Source of the DNA: Protula sp. h YS-2021
Taxonomy: Eukaryota > Annelida > Polychaeta > Sabellida > Serpulidae
Reading direction: 5' to 3'
Assembly: GCA_949752745.1 (NCBI GenBank)
Contig: OX457032.1
Span: 15,327,720 to 15,391,719 of the forward strand
DNA: 64,000 bases
Below are positions 36,201 to 47,683 of the stretch, in pieces. The first letter of the stretch is position 1; each line of letters starts with the position of its first letter. The notes below the pieces were generated by a model, which was given only the letters and a program-made list of their open reading frames with translations, searched no databases and was not told the DNA's origin. The translations under genes were made by a program, and so were the position numbers.

Positions 36201-37420
36201 TGTCACTACATGAAGGTGATTCATGAGGACCGCCCTGCAAGTTACTTTGTTCTTTTTTTATAAGCAGCAAGGATACGATGAGTGCTACAAGTGCCACCGC
36301 GTGGGTCATTGGGCGCGGGACTGTCCCGAGGACCGGTACGGACGGCGCGGCAGCAGCGGGGGTGGTGGGGGCAGCTACAGGGGAGGAGGACGCCGTCGCT
36401 CAAGATCAAGGTTGGCCGTTCCCGTCTTTATCGCATTTTTTGTGCGATATCAACTTTTAAATTGTTTTCGTGCACCGGCTAACTGGCGAAATAGAAGGCT
36501 TATTTGAAACCCTCTACATCCTTTGAAGCCTTGTATTTAAGTTCATGAATATCTTCGTTTTACATAATAATAATAAAAAGTGCATATATATATAAAGTTT
36601 GAACGCTTTGTTTTGCGAAATGAACGCTTTGTTTTGTAAAAAGTTTACTAATTATCTGTTCGATTAGTTTATATTGTTCAAATTATAACATTCTCATTCG
36701 TTAAAATGATGTACTTTAATTATTTTCATTGGATTTTTTTTTCAGGTCACCGCGCAGGCGCCGCTCAAAGAGTAGGTCACGCTCCAGGGACCGCAGGAGG
36801 AAGCGATCTAGGTCAAGGTCGCGTAGCCGATCCAGAGACAACAGGCGCCGCAGGTCGCCCTCACAGTGAGTGTGGTTTGTGGTATCCACACAGGCGTTGT
36901 CTTAGTGTCACGCTTGTAAACGCGCAGTTGCTTGGAGGGTATTATCGAAAGCCGATTACTGATTGCATCATTTTTAACCCTTGTTTGTTTGCGGTTGTTC
37001 GGTATATACCCAAATCAACTTCAGGGTGGGGTATTTTCCAGCATCTTAATTTGTGATTATGTGATCCGATCTCATTGTAAATCTCGGAATTTCAGTGGAA
37101 AAGATACTGACCTTTCTGGTTAGTTTTCATTCGGTTATTTCGCCGTGAAAAATAGTTAGTGTTACAGGCGCTGTGAGGCTAAAAACAGGGCGCGATACTC
37201 CGCTGAATGCTGTTGTACAGTCTCTGAAGCTAGAGTCATCTGTGACGCGAGTATAGGCTGACATTTTTGTCTAAACAGGTCGAAATCGAGAAGCCGATCG
37301 CGCAGTCCGATACGACAAAGCGGCAGCAAATCGCCCCGACCAGAGCGCAGGAGCATCAGTCGAAGTCGGTCGCGAAGCCGAGGCTCCGGCAACGAGAATG
37401 GTGACGATGGTGCCGACTAG
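33219..37420 (+). CDS. Serine/arginine-rich splicing factor with RRM, CCHC knuckle and RS domain
   Basis: Seven exons: 33219-33339, 34411-34422, 34746-34786, 35909-36010, 36268-36410, 36746-36865, 37279-37420; 226 residues. ATG follows CAATC. The RRM spans about residues 8-82, with RNP2 LFIGRL and RNP1 YAFVDYED. A zinc knuckle of form CX2CX4HX4C (CYKCHRVGHWARDC, residues 98-111) follows, then a Gly-rich linker, two RS-rich exons and an acidic end (NENGDDGAD). SR proteins bind exonic enhancers and recruit the spliceosome; SRSF7/9G8 and plant RS2Z proteins share this RRM-knuckle-RS order. The exact orthologue is not clear, so no symbol is given. The 12-nt second exon adds GAEM in frame; joining exon 1 directly to exon 3 is also in frame. 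The fifth exon has a tandem AAGCAG acceptor, allowing one extra Gln. The fifth donor (GTTGGC) is weak. Confidence 0.92.
33600..33870. repeat. Interspersed repeat in SR intron 1
   Basis: Two similar segments (CTCTCCGCCAGTTTTACGGCGCTTTCC and CTCTCTGCCAGAGCTACGAGGCCC) lie about 180 bases apart and resemble the inverse of 25085-25250, where GGAAGGCGCCGTACTCTGAC and GAGCTGACTCGGAGCTAGCT are seen. An A- or T-rich tail was not evident. Nature unknown. Confidence 0.4.
34411..34422 (+). other. 12-nt microexon of the SR gene
   Basis: GGGCTGAGATGG sits between TTAATTACAG and GTATGT, both strong sites. It inserts Gly-Ala-Glu-Met inside the RRM just before RNP1 and keeps the frame whether included or skipped, so alternative use is plausible. 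Confidence 0.75.
35215..35330 (+). repeat. Short tandem repeat in SR intron 3
   Basis: Three to four copies of an about 20-bp unit (CCAACCTTTAGCCAGTCT with variants) in direct order. No function is apparent. Confidence 0.5.
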
Positions 37421-37720
37421 CCGTGGCCACCTAGATTCTTGGTGTGGTCATTACCGCGGCTGGTGGATTTACGAAAGACTGAATTGAACTTTAGTGGAAT
37501 AGGAATAATGCTGGACAGCTTATCTGGAGTTAAGCGTGTAATTTTCAATTTTAGTTTCATGGCTGATTATGAGTGGATGAAACTGGCAAGCTCTTTGATT
37601 ACGTATAAATTTTGTACAAAATCAAAAGAAGATTGACCAAAAATTGAATTAAATGCGTTGGAAATTAAATCATTTGTGATTTAATTTCTGTTATATAAGT
37701 GTCCGTTCTTTTTTAGCGGC

Positions 37721-37726
37721 AATAAA
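37721..37726 (+). promoter_or_regulatory. Candidate polyadenylation signal AATAAA of the SR gene
   Basis: Canonical AATAAA 300 bases after the SR stop, followed by TTTTATGTT. Confidence 0.6.
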
Positions 37727-38085
37727 TTTTATGTTCAAAAAGTGCGGTGTAAAATATTGGATAGTGTCGCTAAAATAGCGGCAACGGGAAACCACCATTA
37801 TTCCTAACATTTGACAGTTGATTTTAGAGACGAATATGAAAAGTTTCCGGAATTGTTTTTTTTTTATTTTTATTATTATTATTTACATTTTTATCGGGCA
37901 TATATTTTAGCTTAGAATTCAGTAAGTCTGGCAGTAAGGGGAGTTTGGTCGTGTGCTGAATATCAAGATGCTAAGTTGTATTGTTGGGTTGAGTGGGTTA
38001 GTCCAACTGAGATTGTAATTCTTATGTTTGAATTGCGAATGGTTTGCAGTTAAGAGCATTTACGTCTGTACTTGGGTATTTTTAG

Positions 38086-38141
38086 CCCAGCTTACGCTAC
38101 ACGTAAGCTGGGGTATTCCTATCGGTTTGCGGGCGGTGTCC

Positions 38142-38196
<55 letters not shown>

Positions 38197-38850
38197 GTTT
38201 ATTTAGTAAACTTTGGTTCAAAATGCATCTCCTCCTACAATTTTGAACCGATGTCATTTATTTTTGGTGTGAGGCATCCCTAAGGGGTCGTGCATACGGC
38301 TTGTGCTTTTCTAGTCGATCGGGTGATTTTTGAATTTTTGGCGAATTTTTAAAGAAAAAATTTTGAAATGTATCTCCTCCTACATTTTTGACCCGATGTC
38401 ATTTATTTTTGGTATGAGGCACCCCTAAAGGGTCGTGCATACGGCTTGTGCTTTTTTAGTCGATCGCGCAATTTTTGTATTTTTGGGGAATTTTTAAAGC
38501 AAAAATTTCGAAAATAATTCAAAATGCATCTACTCCTACAATTTTGATTCCATGTCATTTATTTTTGGTGTGAGGCATCCCTAAGGAGTCGTGCATACGG
38601 CTTGTGCTTTTTTAGTCGATTGGGTGATTTTTGAATTTTAGGGGAATTTTTAAAGAAAAAAAATTAAAATGTGTCTCCTACATTTTTGACCCGATGTGAT
38701 TTATTTTTGGTATGAGGCACCCCTGAAGTGTCGTGCATACGGCTTGTGCTTTTCTAGTCGATCGGGTGATTTTTTAATTTTTGGAGAATTTTTGAAGAAA
38801 AAAATTTAAAATGTATCTCGTCCTACATTTTTGATCCGATGTCTTTTTTT
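38086..38850 (+). mobile_element. Hairpin-headed element, family B (second copy)
   Basis: The palindromic head CCCAGCTTACGCTACACGTAAGCTGGGG is followed by TATTCCTATCGGTTTGCGGGCGGTGTCCG and about twelve TTAG units, then about four imperfect 145-bp repeats as in the 9.2-10.4 kb copy. It stops abruptly in a T-run at 38843-38855 where family E begins, so E probably inserted here. Confidence 0.7.
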
Positions 38851-38855
38851 TTTTT

Positions 38856-39540
38856 GCCCAGTTGGCTTTTTAGCCAACAGGGCTATACAGATGGGGGCAA
38901 GTGTTTTTAACCTTCTACTGCATTAGGAAATTTTTTTATTTTTTGGTTTAAACCATTTTTGGCGATTTTATTGCCAATTTGGGCAAAATACGAAAAAACC
39001 TATCTAGTCCCTCATTTTTCATCGAAAGATTCCGAAATTTTTTATGAAGAAACTAGAACTAAGGGGTGAAAAAAGTACTTTTTTCGATTTTTGAATTTCG
39101 CCTTATTTTTGAATCTACTGAGCTTCAAAGTTTGCAACTTCTAAAAATTGGCAAATTTCCATTTTTTTTTCTTAACAAAGTAGTTAAAGTGGAATATCTT
39201 TTTTATTTTTCATCCGATTCGTACCAAATTTTAAACGCGAGTTTTTAACCTTCTACTGCATTAGGAATTTTTTTTTATTTTTTGGTTTAAACCATTTTTG
39301 GCGATTTTATTGCCAATTTGGGCAAAATACGATAAAATCTATCTAGTCCCTCATTTTTCATCGGAAGATTCCGAAATTTGTTATGAAGAAACTAGAACTA
39401 AGGGGTGAAAAAAAAAACATTTTTCGATTTTTGAATTTCGCCTTATTTTTGAATCTACTGAGCTTCGAAGTTTGCAGCTTTTAAAAAATTGGAAATTTCC
39501 ATTTTTCTTCTTAAAAAAGCAAAGTTTCAATTTGCAGAGG
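38856..39540 (+). mobile_element. Hairpin-headed element, family E
   Basis: The palindrome GCCCAGTTGGCTTTTTAGCCAACAGGGC is followed by TATACAGATGGGGGCAAG. The body has two copies of an about 335-bp unit starting TTTTTAACCTTCTACTGCAT (38908 and 39243). The head form matches families A-D, although no GTCC run is seen here. The 3' end is not defined. Confidence 0.55.
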
Positions 39541-39625
39541 GGCACAATATGTTACATGCAAGTACTTCTGGTTTGACTTTTCAGTAATTTTGTTGTCAGT
39601 GGGTCATTTCTATGATATTTTCAAG

Positions 39626-42600
39626 TCGGCGATAATAGGGAACATTGGGCGATAAAGCAAGAAAGTTGTAATTTTCGGTTTAAAAGTGCAGGAATCAATT
39701 CTATGTCCCAAAAATATGATAAATATGATATTTTTCGGATGGGCGATAACAGGGAATATTGGTCGATACTGCAAGAAAGTTGTAATTTTCGCTTTAAATG
39801 TGCAGGAAACAATTCTAGGACCCGAAAATATGATAAATATAATATTTTTCGGGTGGGCGATAATAGGGAACATTTTGCGAAAATGTAAGAAAGTTGTAAT
39901 TTTCGCTTTAAAAGTGCAGGGATCAGTTCTATGACCCGAAAATATGATAAATGTGATATTTTTCGGGAAGGCGAAAATAGGGAATATTGGGCGATAATGT
40001 AAGAAAATTGTAATTTTCGCTTTAAAAGTGCAGGAATCAATTCTATGACCCGAAAATATGATAAATATAATATTTTTCGGGTGGGCGATAATGGGGAATA
40101 TTGGGCGATAAAGCAAGAAAGTTGTAATTTTCGCTTTAAAAGTGCAGGAATAAATTCTATGACCCGAAAATATGATAAATATGATATTTTTCGTGTGGGC
40201 GATAATAGGGAACATTGGGCGATAATGCAAGAAAGTTGTATTTTTCGCTTTAAAAGTGCAGGAATCAATTCTGTGACCCGAAAATATGATAAATGTGATA
40301 TTTTTCGGGTGGGCGATATCAGGGAATATTGGGCGAAAAAGCAAGAAAGTTGTAATTTTCGCTTTAAAAGTGCAAGGATCAATTCTATGACCCGAAAATA
40401 TGATAAATATAATATTTTTCGGGTGGGCGATAATAGGGAACATTGGGCGATAATGTAAGAAAGTTTTAATTTTCGCTTTAAAAGGGCAGGAATCAATTCT
40501 AAAACCCGAAAATATGATATTTTTCGGATGGGCGATAATAGGGAATGTTGGGCGATAATGCAAGAAAGTTGTAATTTTCGCTTTAAAAGTGCAGGAATCA
40601 ATTCTATGACCCGAAAATATGATAAATGTGATATTTTTCGGGTGGGCGATAATAGGGAACATTGGGCGATAATGCACGAAATTTGTAATTTTCGCTTTTA
40701 AAGTACAGGAATCAATTCTATGAACCGAAAATATGATAAATGTGATATTTTTCAGATGGGTGATAATAGGGAATATTGGGCGATAATGTAAGAAGATTGT
40801 AATTTTCGCTTTAAAAGTGCAAGAATATATTCTGTGACCCGAAAATATGATAAATATGATATTTTTCGGATGGGCGATAATAGGGAATATTGGGCGATAC
40901 TGCAAGAAAGTTGTAATTTTCGCTTTAAAAGTGCAGGAAACAATTCTATGACCCGAAAATATGATAAATATAATATTTTTCGGGTGGGCGATAATAGGGA
41001 ACATTGGGCGATAATGTAAGAAAGCTGTAGTTTTCGCTTTAAAATTGCAGGAATCAATTCTATGACCCGAAAATATGATAAATGTGCTATTTTTCGTGTG
41101 GGCGATAATAGGGAACATTGGGCGATAATGCAAGAAAGTTGTAATTTTCGCTTTAAAAGTGCAGGTATCAATTCTGTGACCCAAAAATATGATCAATGTG
41201 ATATTTTACGGGGGGGGCGATAACAGGGAATATTGGGCGATAAAGCAAGAAAGTTGTAATTTTCGCTTTAAAAGTGCAGGAAACAATTCTAGGACCCGAA
41301 AATATGATAAATATAATATTTTTCGGGTGGGCGATAATAGGGAACGTTGGGCGATAATGTAAGAAAGCTGTAGTTTTCGCTTTAAAATTGCAGGAATCAA
41401 TTCTATGACCCGAAAATATGATAAATGTGCTATTTTTCGTGTGGGCGATAATAGGGAACATTGGGCGATAATGCAAGAAAGTTGTAATTTTCGCTTTAAA
41501 AGTGCAGGAATCAATTCTGTGACCCGAAAATATGATCAATGTGATATTTTACGGGGGGGCGATAACAGGGAATATTGGGCGATAAAGCAAGAAAGTTATA
41601 ATTTTCGCTTTAAAAGTGCAGGAAACAATTCTAGGACCCGAAAATATGATAAATATAATATTTTTAGGGTGGGCGATAACAGGGAACGTTGGGCGATAAT
41701 GTAAGAAAGTTGTAATTTTCGCTTTAAAAGAGCAGGAATCAATTCTATGACACGAAAATATGATAAATATGATATTTTTCGGATAGCCGATAATAGGGAA
41801 TATTGGGCGATAAAGCAAGAAAGTTGTAATTTTCGCTCTAAAAGTGCAGGAAACAATTCAAGGACCCGAAAATATGATAAATATAATATTTTTCGGGTGG
41901 GCGATAATAGGGAACATTGGGCGATAATGTAAGAAAGTTTTAATTTTCGCTTTAAAAGGTTAGGAATCAATTCTAAAACCCGAAAATATGATATTTTTCG
42001 GATGGGCGATAATAGGGAATGTTGGGCGATAATGCAAGAAAGTTGTAATTTTCGCTTTACAAGTGCAGGAATCAATTCTATGACCCGAAAATATGATAAA
42101 TGTGATATTTTTCGGGTGGGCGATAATAGGGAACATTGGGCGATAATGCACGAAATTTGTAATTTTCGCTTTTAAAGTACAGGAATCAATTCTATGAACC
42201 GAAAATATGATAAATGTGATATTTTTCAGATGGGTGATAATAGGGAATATTGGGCGATAATGTAAGAAGATTGTAATTTTCGCTTTAAAAGTGCAAGAAT
42301 ATATTCTGTGACCCGAAAATATGATAAATATGATATTTTTCGTGTGGGCGATAATAGGGAACATTGGGCGATAATGCAAGAAAGTTGTAATTTTCGCTTT
42401 AAAAGTGCAGGAATCAATTCTGTGACCCGAAAATATGATCAATGTGATATTTTACGGGGGGGCGATAACAGGGAATATTGGGCGATAAAGCAAGAAAGTT
42501 ATAATTTTCGCTTTAAAAGTGCAGGAAACAATTCTAGGACCCGAAAATATGATAAATATAATATTTTTAGGGTGGGCGATAACAGGGAACGTTGGGCGAT

Positions 42601-45600
42601 AATGTAAGAAAGTTGTAATTTTCGCTTTAAAAGAGCAGGAATCAATTCTATGACACGAAAATATGATAAATATGATATTTTTCGGATAGCCGATAATAGG
42701 GAATATTGGGCGATAAAGCAAGAAAGTTGTAATTTTCGCTCTAAAAGTGCAGGAAACAATTCAAGGACCCGAAAATATGATAAATATAATATTTTTCGGG
42801 TGGGCGATAATAGGGAACATTGGGCGATAATGTAAGAAAGTTTTAATTTTCGCTTTAAAAGGTTAGGAATCAATTCTAAAACCCGAAAATATGATATTTT
42901 TCGGATGGGCGATAATAGGGAATGTTGGGCGATAATGCAAGAAAGTTGTAATTTTCGCTTTACAAGTGCAGGAATCAATTCTATGACCCGAAAATATGAT
43001 AAATGTGATATTTTTCGGGTGGGCGATAATAGGGAACATTGGGCGATAATGCACGAAATTTGTAATTTTCGCTTTTAAAGTACAGGAATCAATTCTATGA
43101 ACCGAAAATATGATAAATGTGATATTTTTCAGATGGGTGATAATAGGGAATATTGGGCGATAATGTAAGAAGATTGTAATTTTCGCTTTAAAAGTGCAAG
43201 GATATATTCTGTGACCCGAAAATATGATAAATATGATATTTTTCGGATGGGCGATAATAGGGAATATTGGGCGATACTGCAAGAAAGTTGTAATTTTCGC
43301 TTTAAAAGTGCAGGAAACAATTCTATGACCCGAAAATATGATAAATATAATATTTTTCGGGTGGGCGATAATAGGGAACATTGGGCGATAATGTAAGAAA
43401 GCTGTAGTTTTCGCTTTAAAATTGCAGGAATCAATTCTATGACCCGAAAATATGATAAATGTGCTATTTTTCGTGTGGGCGATAATAGGGAACATTGGGC
43501 GATAATGCAAGAAAGTTGTAATTTTCGCTTTAAAAGTGCAGGTATCAATTCTGTGACCCAAAAATATGATCAATGTGATATTTTACGGGGGGCGATAACA
43601 GGGAATATTGGGCGATTAAGCAAGAAAGTTGTAATTTTCGCTTTAAAAGTGCAGGAAACAATTCTAGGACCCGAAAATATGATAAATATAATATTTTTCG
43701 GGTGGGCGATAATAGGGAACATTGGGCGATAATGTAAGAAAGCTGTAGTTTTCGCTTTAAAATTGCAGGAATCAATTCTATGACCCGAAAATATGATAAA
43801 TGTGCTATTTTTCGTGTGGGCGATAATAGGGAACATTGGGCGATAATGCAAGAAAGTTGTAATTTTCGCTTTAAAAGTGCAGGAATCAATTCTGTGACCC
43901 GAAAATATGATCAATGTGATATATTGGGCGATAAAGCAAGAAAGTTGTAATTTTCGCTTTAAAAGTGCAGGAAACAATTCTAGGACCCGAAAATATGATA
44001 AATATAATATTTTTAGGGTGGGCGATAATAGGGAACGTTGGGCGATAATGTAAGAAAGTTGTAATTTTCGCTTTAAAAGAGCAGGAATCAATTCTATGAC
44101 ACGAAAATATGATAAATATGATATTTTTCGGATAGCCGATAATAGGGAATATTGGGCGATAAAGCAAGAAAGTTGTAATTTTCGCTCTAAAAGTGCAGGA
44201 AACAATTCAAGGACCCGAAAATATGATAAATATAATATTTTTCGGGTGGGCGATAATAGGGAACATTGGGCGATAATGTAAGAAAGTTTTAATTTTCGCT
44301 TTAAAAGGGCAGGAATCAATTCTAAAACCCGAAAATATGATATTTTTCGGATGGGCGATAATAGGGAATGTTGGGCGATAATGCAAGAAAGTTGTAATTT
44401 TCGCTTTAAAAGTGCAGGAATCAATTCTATGACCCGAAAATATGATAAATGTGATATTTTTCGGGTGGGCGATAATAGGGAATATTGGGCGATAATGTAA
44501 GAAAGTTGTAATTTTCGCTTTAAAAGTGCAGGAATCAATTCTGTGACCCTAAAATATGATAAATATGATATTTTTTCGGATGGTTGATAATAGGGAACAT
44601 TGGGCGATAGTGCAAGAAAGTTGTAATTTTCGCTTTAAAAGTGCAGAAAACAATTCTATGACTACAAAATATGATAAATGTGATATTTTTCGGGTGGGCG
44701 ATAATAGGGATCGTTGGGCGATAATGTAAGAAAGTTTTAATTTTCGGTTTAAAAGTGCAATAATCAATTCTATGACCCGAAAATATGATAAATATGATAT
44801 TTTTCGTGTCGGCGATAATAGGGAACATTGGGCGATAATGCAAGAAAGTTGTAATTTTCGCTTTAAAAGTGCAGGAATCAATTCTATGACCCGAAAATAT
44901 GATAAATGTGATACTTTTCGGGTGGGCGATAATAGGGAATATTGGGCGATAATGCAAGAAAGTTGTAATTTTCGCTTTAAAAGTGCAGGGATCAATTTTA
45001 TGTCTCGAAAATATGATAAATATGATATTTTTGGATGGGCGATAATAGGGAACATTGGGCGATAATGCAAGAAAGTTGTAATTTTCGCTTTAAAAGTGCA
45101 GGAATGAATTCTATGACCCGAAAATATGATAAATGTGATACTTTTCGGGTGGGCGATAATAGGGAACATTGGGCGATAATGTAAGAAAGTTGTAATTTTC
45201 GCTTTAAAAGTGCAAGGATCAATTCTATGACCCGAAAATATGATAAATGTGATATTTTTCGGGTAGGCGATAATAGGGAATATTGGGCGATAATGTAAGA
45301 AAGTTGTAATTTTCGCTTTAAAAGTGCAGGAATCAATTCTATGACCCGAAAATATGATAAATGTGATATTTTTCGGGTGGGCGATAATAGGGAACATTGG
45401 TCGATAATGCAAGATAGTTGTAATTTTCGCTTTAAAAGTGCTGGAATAAATTCTATAACCCGAAAATATGATAAATATGATATTTTTCGTGTCGGCGATA
45501 AAAGGGAACATTGGGCGATAATGCAGTAAAGTTGTAATTTTCGCTTTAAAAGTGCAGAGATCAATTCTGTGACCCGAAAATATGATAAATGTGATATATT

Positions 45601-45845
45601 TCGGGTGGGCGATATCAGGGAATATTGGGCCAAAAAGCAAGAAAGTTGTAATTTCGCTTTAAATGTGCAGGAAACAATTCTAGGACCCGAAAATATGATA
45701 AATATAATATTTTTTCGGGTGGGCGATAATAGGGAACATTGGGCGATAATGTAAGAAAGTTGTAATTTTCGCTTTTAAAGTGCAGGAAGCAATTATATGA
45801 CCCGACAATATGATATATGTGATATTTTTCGGGTGGTCGATAGCC
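39626..45845. repeat. 114-bp satellite array with 903-bp higher-order repeat
   Basis: About 54 monomers of 114 bp (GGGCGATAATAGGGAACATT, then AAGTTGTAATTTTCGCTTTA, then ACCCGAAAATATGATAAATA). Segments recur almost unchanged at an offset of 903 bases (for example 41405-41704 against 42308-42607, and 41747-41932 against 42650-42835). This fits eight monomers, one of which is 9 bp short. A longer duplication links 40834-41019 with 43211-43396. Because 114 is 38 codons, long frames stay open on both strands, up to 528 codons on the minus strand. Their products are pure repeat translations without a start context or known domain, so I do not call them genes. Confidence 0.92.
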
Positions 45846-46244
45846 TCTTTTTCATTTTTCCCACGCAAATTAAAATTAATTAGGGTCCACATATTTTTGA
45901 CGAACCCCCCGCTTTGAAGTTTACCAGGGCATTTGAAGTACGCCTGTCAGGGAAGACTATCCACGGTCTGGATATACCTCACCCGATCATTTGTCGATTT
46001 TTAATTAAACGCTGGCCTAGTACCACCCTGGATAGGAATCCACGTTTAAGTAATCGTATGCAACAAAAGGCTCGAGATAAGTGCATATAAGAAAGGACGT
46101 TATTTAAATTTTGGAGTTCTACTTTTCTTTGATATCAAATTAAATTGGAGAAAAATTCCTGTTTTTACATATATTTTTTTATTTGACAAATATCGTACCG
46201 TGTTCTGGATAGGATGTTCCAAAACTGTATGCACATTTTTATAC

Positions 46245-47405
46245 TCAACACAACACAAGTAAATAAACATGCGCATTGATCCGAAATAAGAACCGCACAT
46301 CAACGCAAGGTAAATAAACATGCGCACTGATCCGAAATGCAAACCGTACATCAACGCAAGTTAAATAAACATGCGCACTGGTCCGAAAAAAGAACCGCAC
46401 ATCAACACAATGTAAATAAACATGCGCACTGATCCGAAATAAGAACCGCACATCAACACAAGTAAATAAACATGCACACTGATCCGAAATGCCAACCGCA
46501 CATCAACGCAAGTTAAATAAACATGCGCACTGGTCCGAAATTCGAACCGCGCATCAACGCCATTTAAATAAACGTGTGGAGTGGTTCGAAATGTGAACCA
46601 GGCGCCAACGCAAGTTAAACAACCATTTTTACTGGTCCAGAATAAGAACCGCGCATCAATACAAGTTCAATAAACGTGCGCACTGGTCCGATATTCGAAC
46701 CGCGCGTCAACGCAAGTTAAATAAATATGCGCAATGGCCCGAAATTCGAACTGCTCATCAACGCAAGTTGAATAAACATGCGCACTGGTCCAAAATGCAA
46801 ACCGCGCACCAATGCAAGTTAAATAAACATATACACACGTCCAAAATAAGCACCGTGCAAGTTAGATAAACATGCAAACTCTTCCGAAATGCGAACCGCG
46901 CATCAAGACAACCTAAGGAAACTTGTGCACTTGTCCAAAATAAGAACGAAAGTAATATAAACATGCGCATTGGTCTGGAATAAGAACCGCGCATTAATCT
47001 TTATTAAGTTAAATAAACATGTGCACTGTTCCAAAATGAGAGCCGCGCATCAACGCAAATTAAATAAACATGCGCACTTGTCTGAATTAGAACCGCGCAT
47101 TGAGGCAAGTTACATAAATATGCGCACTGGTCCGAAATGCGAGCGTTGTTTGAAGGTATCTATGGCAAACTATCCAGTCTACCAGATATACAAAAAATCT
47201 GTTCCCCATTTTTCTGGGAAAGAAATCTTTGTATGCATTTATCGGTCTATGTTCTGGTCCGGTGCTAAATTAATTATTGAGCTAGCTCTTTGCCGTCTCA
47301 TCTTTTGAAGCTTGATATTTCAGGGAAATTCCTTCGCTCATGCACGCTGGAATGGGTCTTATTGCGTTTCGTAAGCTGGGACTTTGTCCTTGGACAAACT
47401 TGTTT
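46245..47405. repeat. 51-bp CATGCGC minisatellite with conserved 3' flank (second copy)
   Basis: About seventeen imperfect 51-bp units to about 47140, then the same unique flank as at 11400-11665 (TATCTATGGCAAACTATCCA to GGACAAACTTGTT). The shared flank ends at the same word in both copies, marking one boundary of a mobile unit. Confidence 0.75.
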
Positions 47406-47683
47406 ATCTGTTTCATTTGTGACTGACTAGTAAGTAACTCTGTAAAGATCTTGCAATAAAAATTCTCGTAAAATGAGCAGTTATTTTTTTGCCCGTTTTT
47501 GTCTGAATCGATGACACAAGGAACCTCCTGAGAATCAAAAGCCTCCACGAAAACTTGTGTTTCCCAAGTAGAGGCGAAACATTCACCTTGTTAACACAGT
47601 ACCTATGACGACAAGTCGTGTGACCTTCACACACTTCGGCTTTGAACAATAAGTGAGGTTCGATAGCACCCAGTCTGATGAGC

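Noticed and set aside
39610..41196. A 528-codon minus-strand open frame, the longest in the window
   Set aside because: It is a translation of the 114-bp satellite, whose length is a multiple of three; equivalent frames are open on both strands, and there is no start context, splice site or known domain.
39626..45845. CRISPR-like alternation of repeats and spacers
   Set aside because: Units are contiguous 114-bp monomers without unique spacers, no cas genes are present, and the DNA is animal.
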